Assembly (NCBI RefSeq): GCF_000413055.1
Contig: NZ_KE332518.1
Span: 1,985,583-2,049,582, forward strand
DNA length: 64,000 nucleotides
Direction of reading: 5' to 3'
From: Treponema maltophilum ATCC 51939
Lineage (GTDB): Bacteria > Spirochaetota > Spirochaetia > Treponematales > Treponemataceae
The notes below the pieces were generated by a model. It was not told the origin of the DNA and did no database searches. It was given only the letters and a program-made list of their open reading frames with translations. Positions 63,693-64,000 of this stretch are shown one piece after another; position 1 is the first letter of the stretch, and each line of letters begins with the position of its first letter. Made by a program: the position numbers and the translations under genes.

Positions 63693-64000
<308 letters not shown>

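Overview
The window looks like a spirochaete chromosome, most likely a Treponema of intermediate GC. This is inferred from gene content: carD-ispDF, the rpoN-hpf-hprK-ptsH cluster, the flagellar chaperones fliS and flgN, cheR-cheB, lptCAB, a relaxed lipobox style and a Treponema-like 16S 3' end. No database search was possible, so the species is not named.

Layout. Positions 1-8050: the end of a GntR regulator, a cysteine desulfidase plus symporter pair with a near-consensus promoter, and a six-gene minus-strand operon (methyltransferase, glutathione peroxidase, TraB/GumN lipoprotein, membrane methyltransferase, exported S51 peptidase, unknown membrane protein). Positions 8051-17436: a hairpin-rich spacer, an mtnK-mtnA-aldolase salvage operon, thrS, pepP, tRNA-Leu, a probable small RNA and a DUF1015 gene. 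Positions 17557-26060: rpoN-hpf-hprK-ptsH-lexA-holA, a PC4/YdbC-like protein, a group 2 sigma factor behind a sigma-54 promoter, ispDF and carD. Positions 26159-35073: two surface or unknown genes, GH1 glucosidase-permease-ftsH, fliS-flgN and a broken SemiSWEET gene. Positions 35242-50668: polA-coaE-SPOR, an outer-membrane-type protein, several envelope genes, a FliL-like gene, an ECF sigma/anti-sigma pair, an M23 peptidase, rlmE, a prenyl synthase, a TPR protein and RseC. Positions 50710-56429: cheR-cheB divergent from pyrG-lptC-lptA-lptB. Positions 56430-64000: a decayed lineage-specific gene, a 1.4-kb repeat array, and a minus-strand rRNA operon (16S, tRNA-Ile, 23S, 5S), cut by the window end inside 16S.

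How it works together. Sigma-54 (rpoN) is encoded about 5 kb from an alternative sigma gene that itself has an exact -24/-12 promoter, which suggests a sigma cascade. The HPr kinase/HPr pair sits in the rpoN operon and adds a carbon or energy signal. The mtnK-mtnA-aldolase set converts methylthioribose or deoxyribose by-products to a C3 sugar phosphate and an aldehyde. The lpt genes are translationally coupled to pyrG.

Most striking: (1) the sigma-54 promoter and a four-hairpin leader, flanked by 12-bp direct repeats, ahead of the alternative sigma gene; (2) a CTP synthase whose glutaminase cysteine is glycine; (3) a repeat array beside the rRNA operon whose units carry the 5S 3' tail; (4) a dispersed family of paired hairpins with a fixed second-stem signature; (5) several promoters placed so that transcription should start on or next to the A of the start codon (leaderless mRNAs); (6) a small RNA candidate, a start codon buried in a terminator-like hairpin, and two decayed genes.
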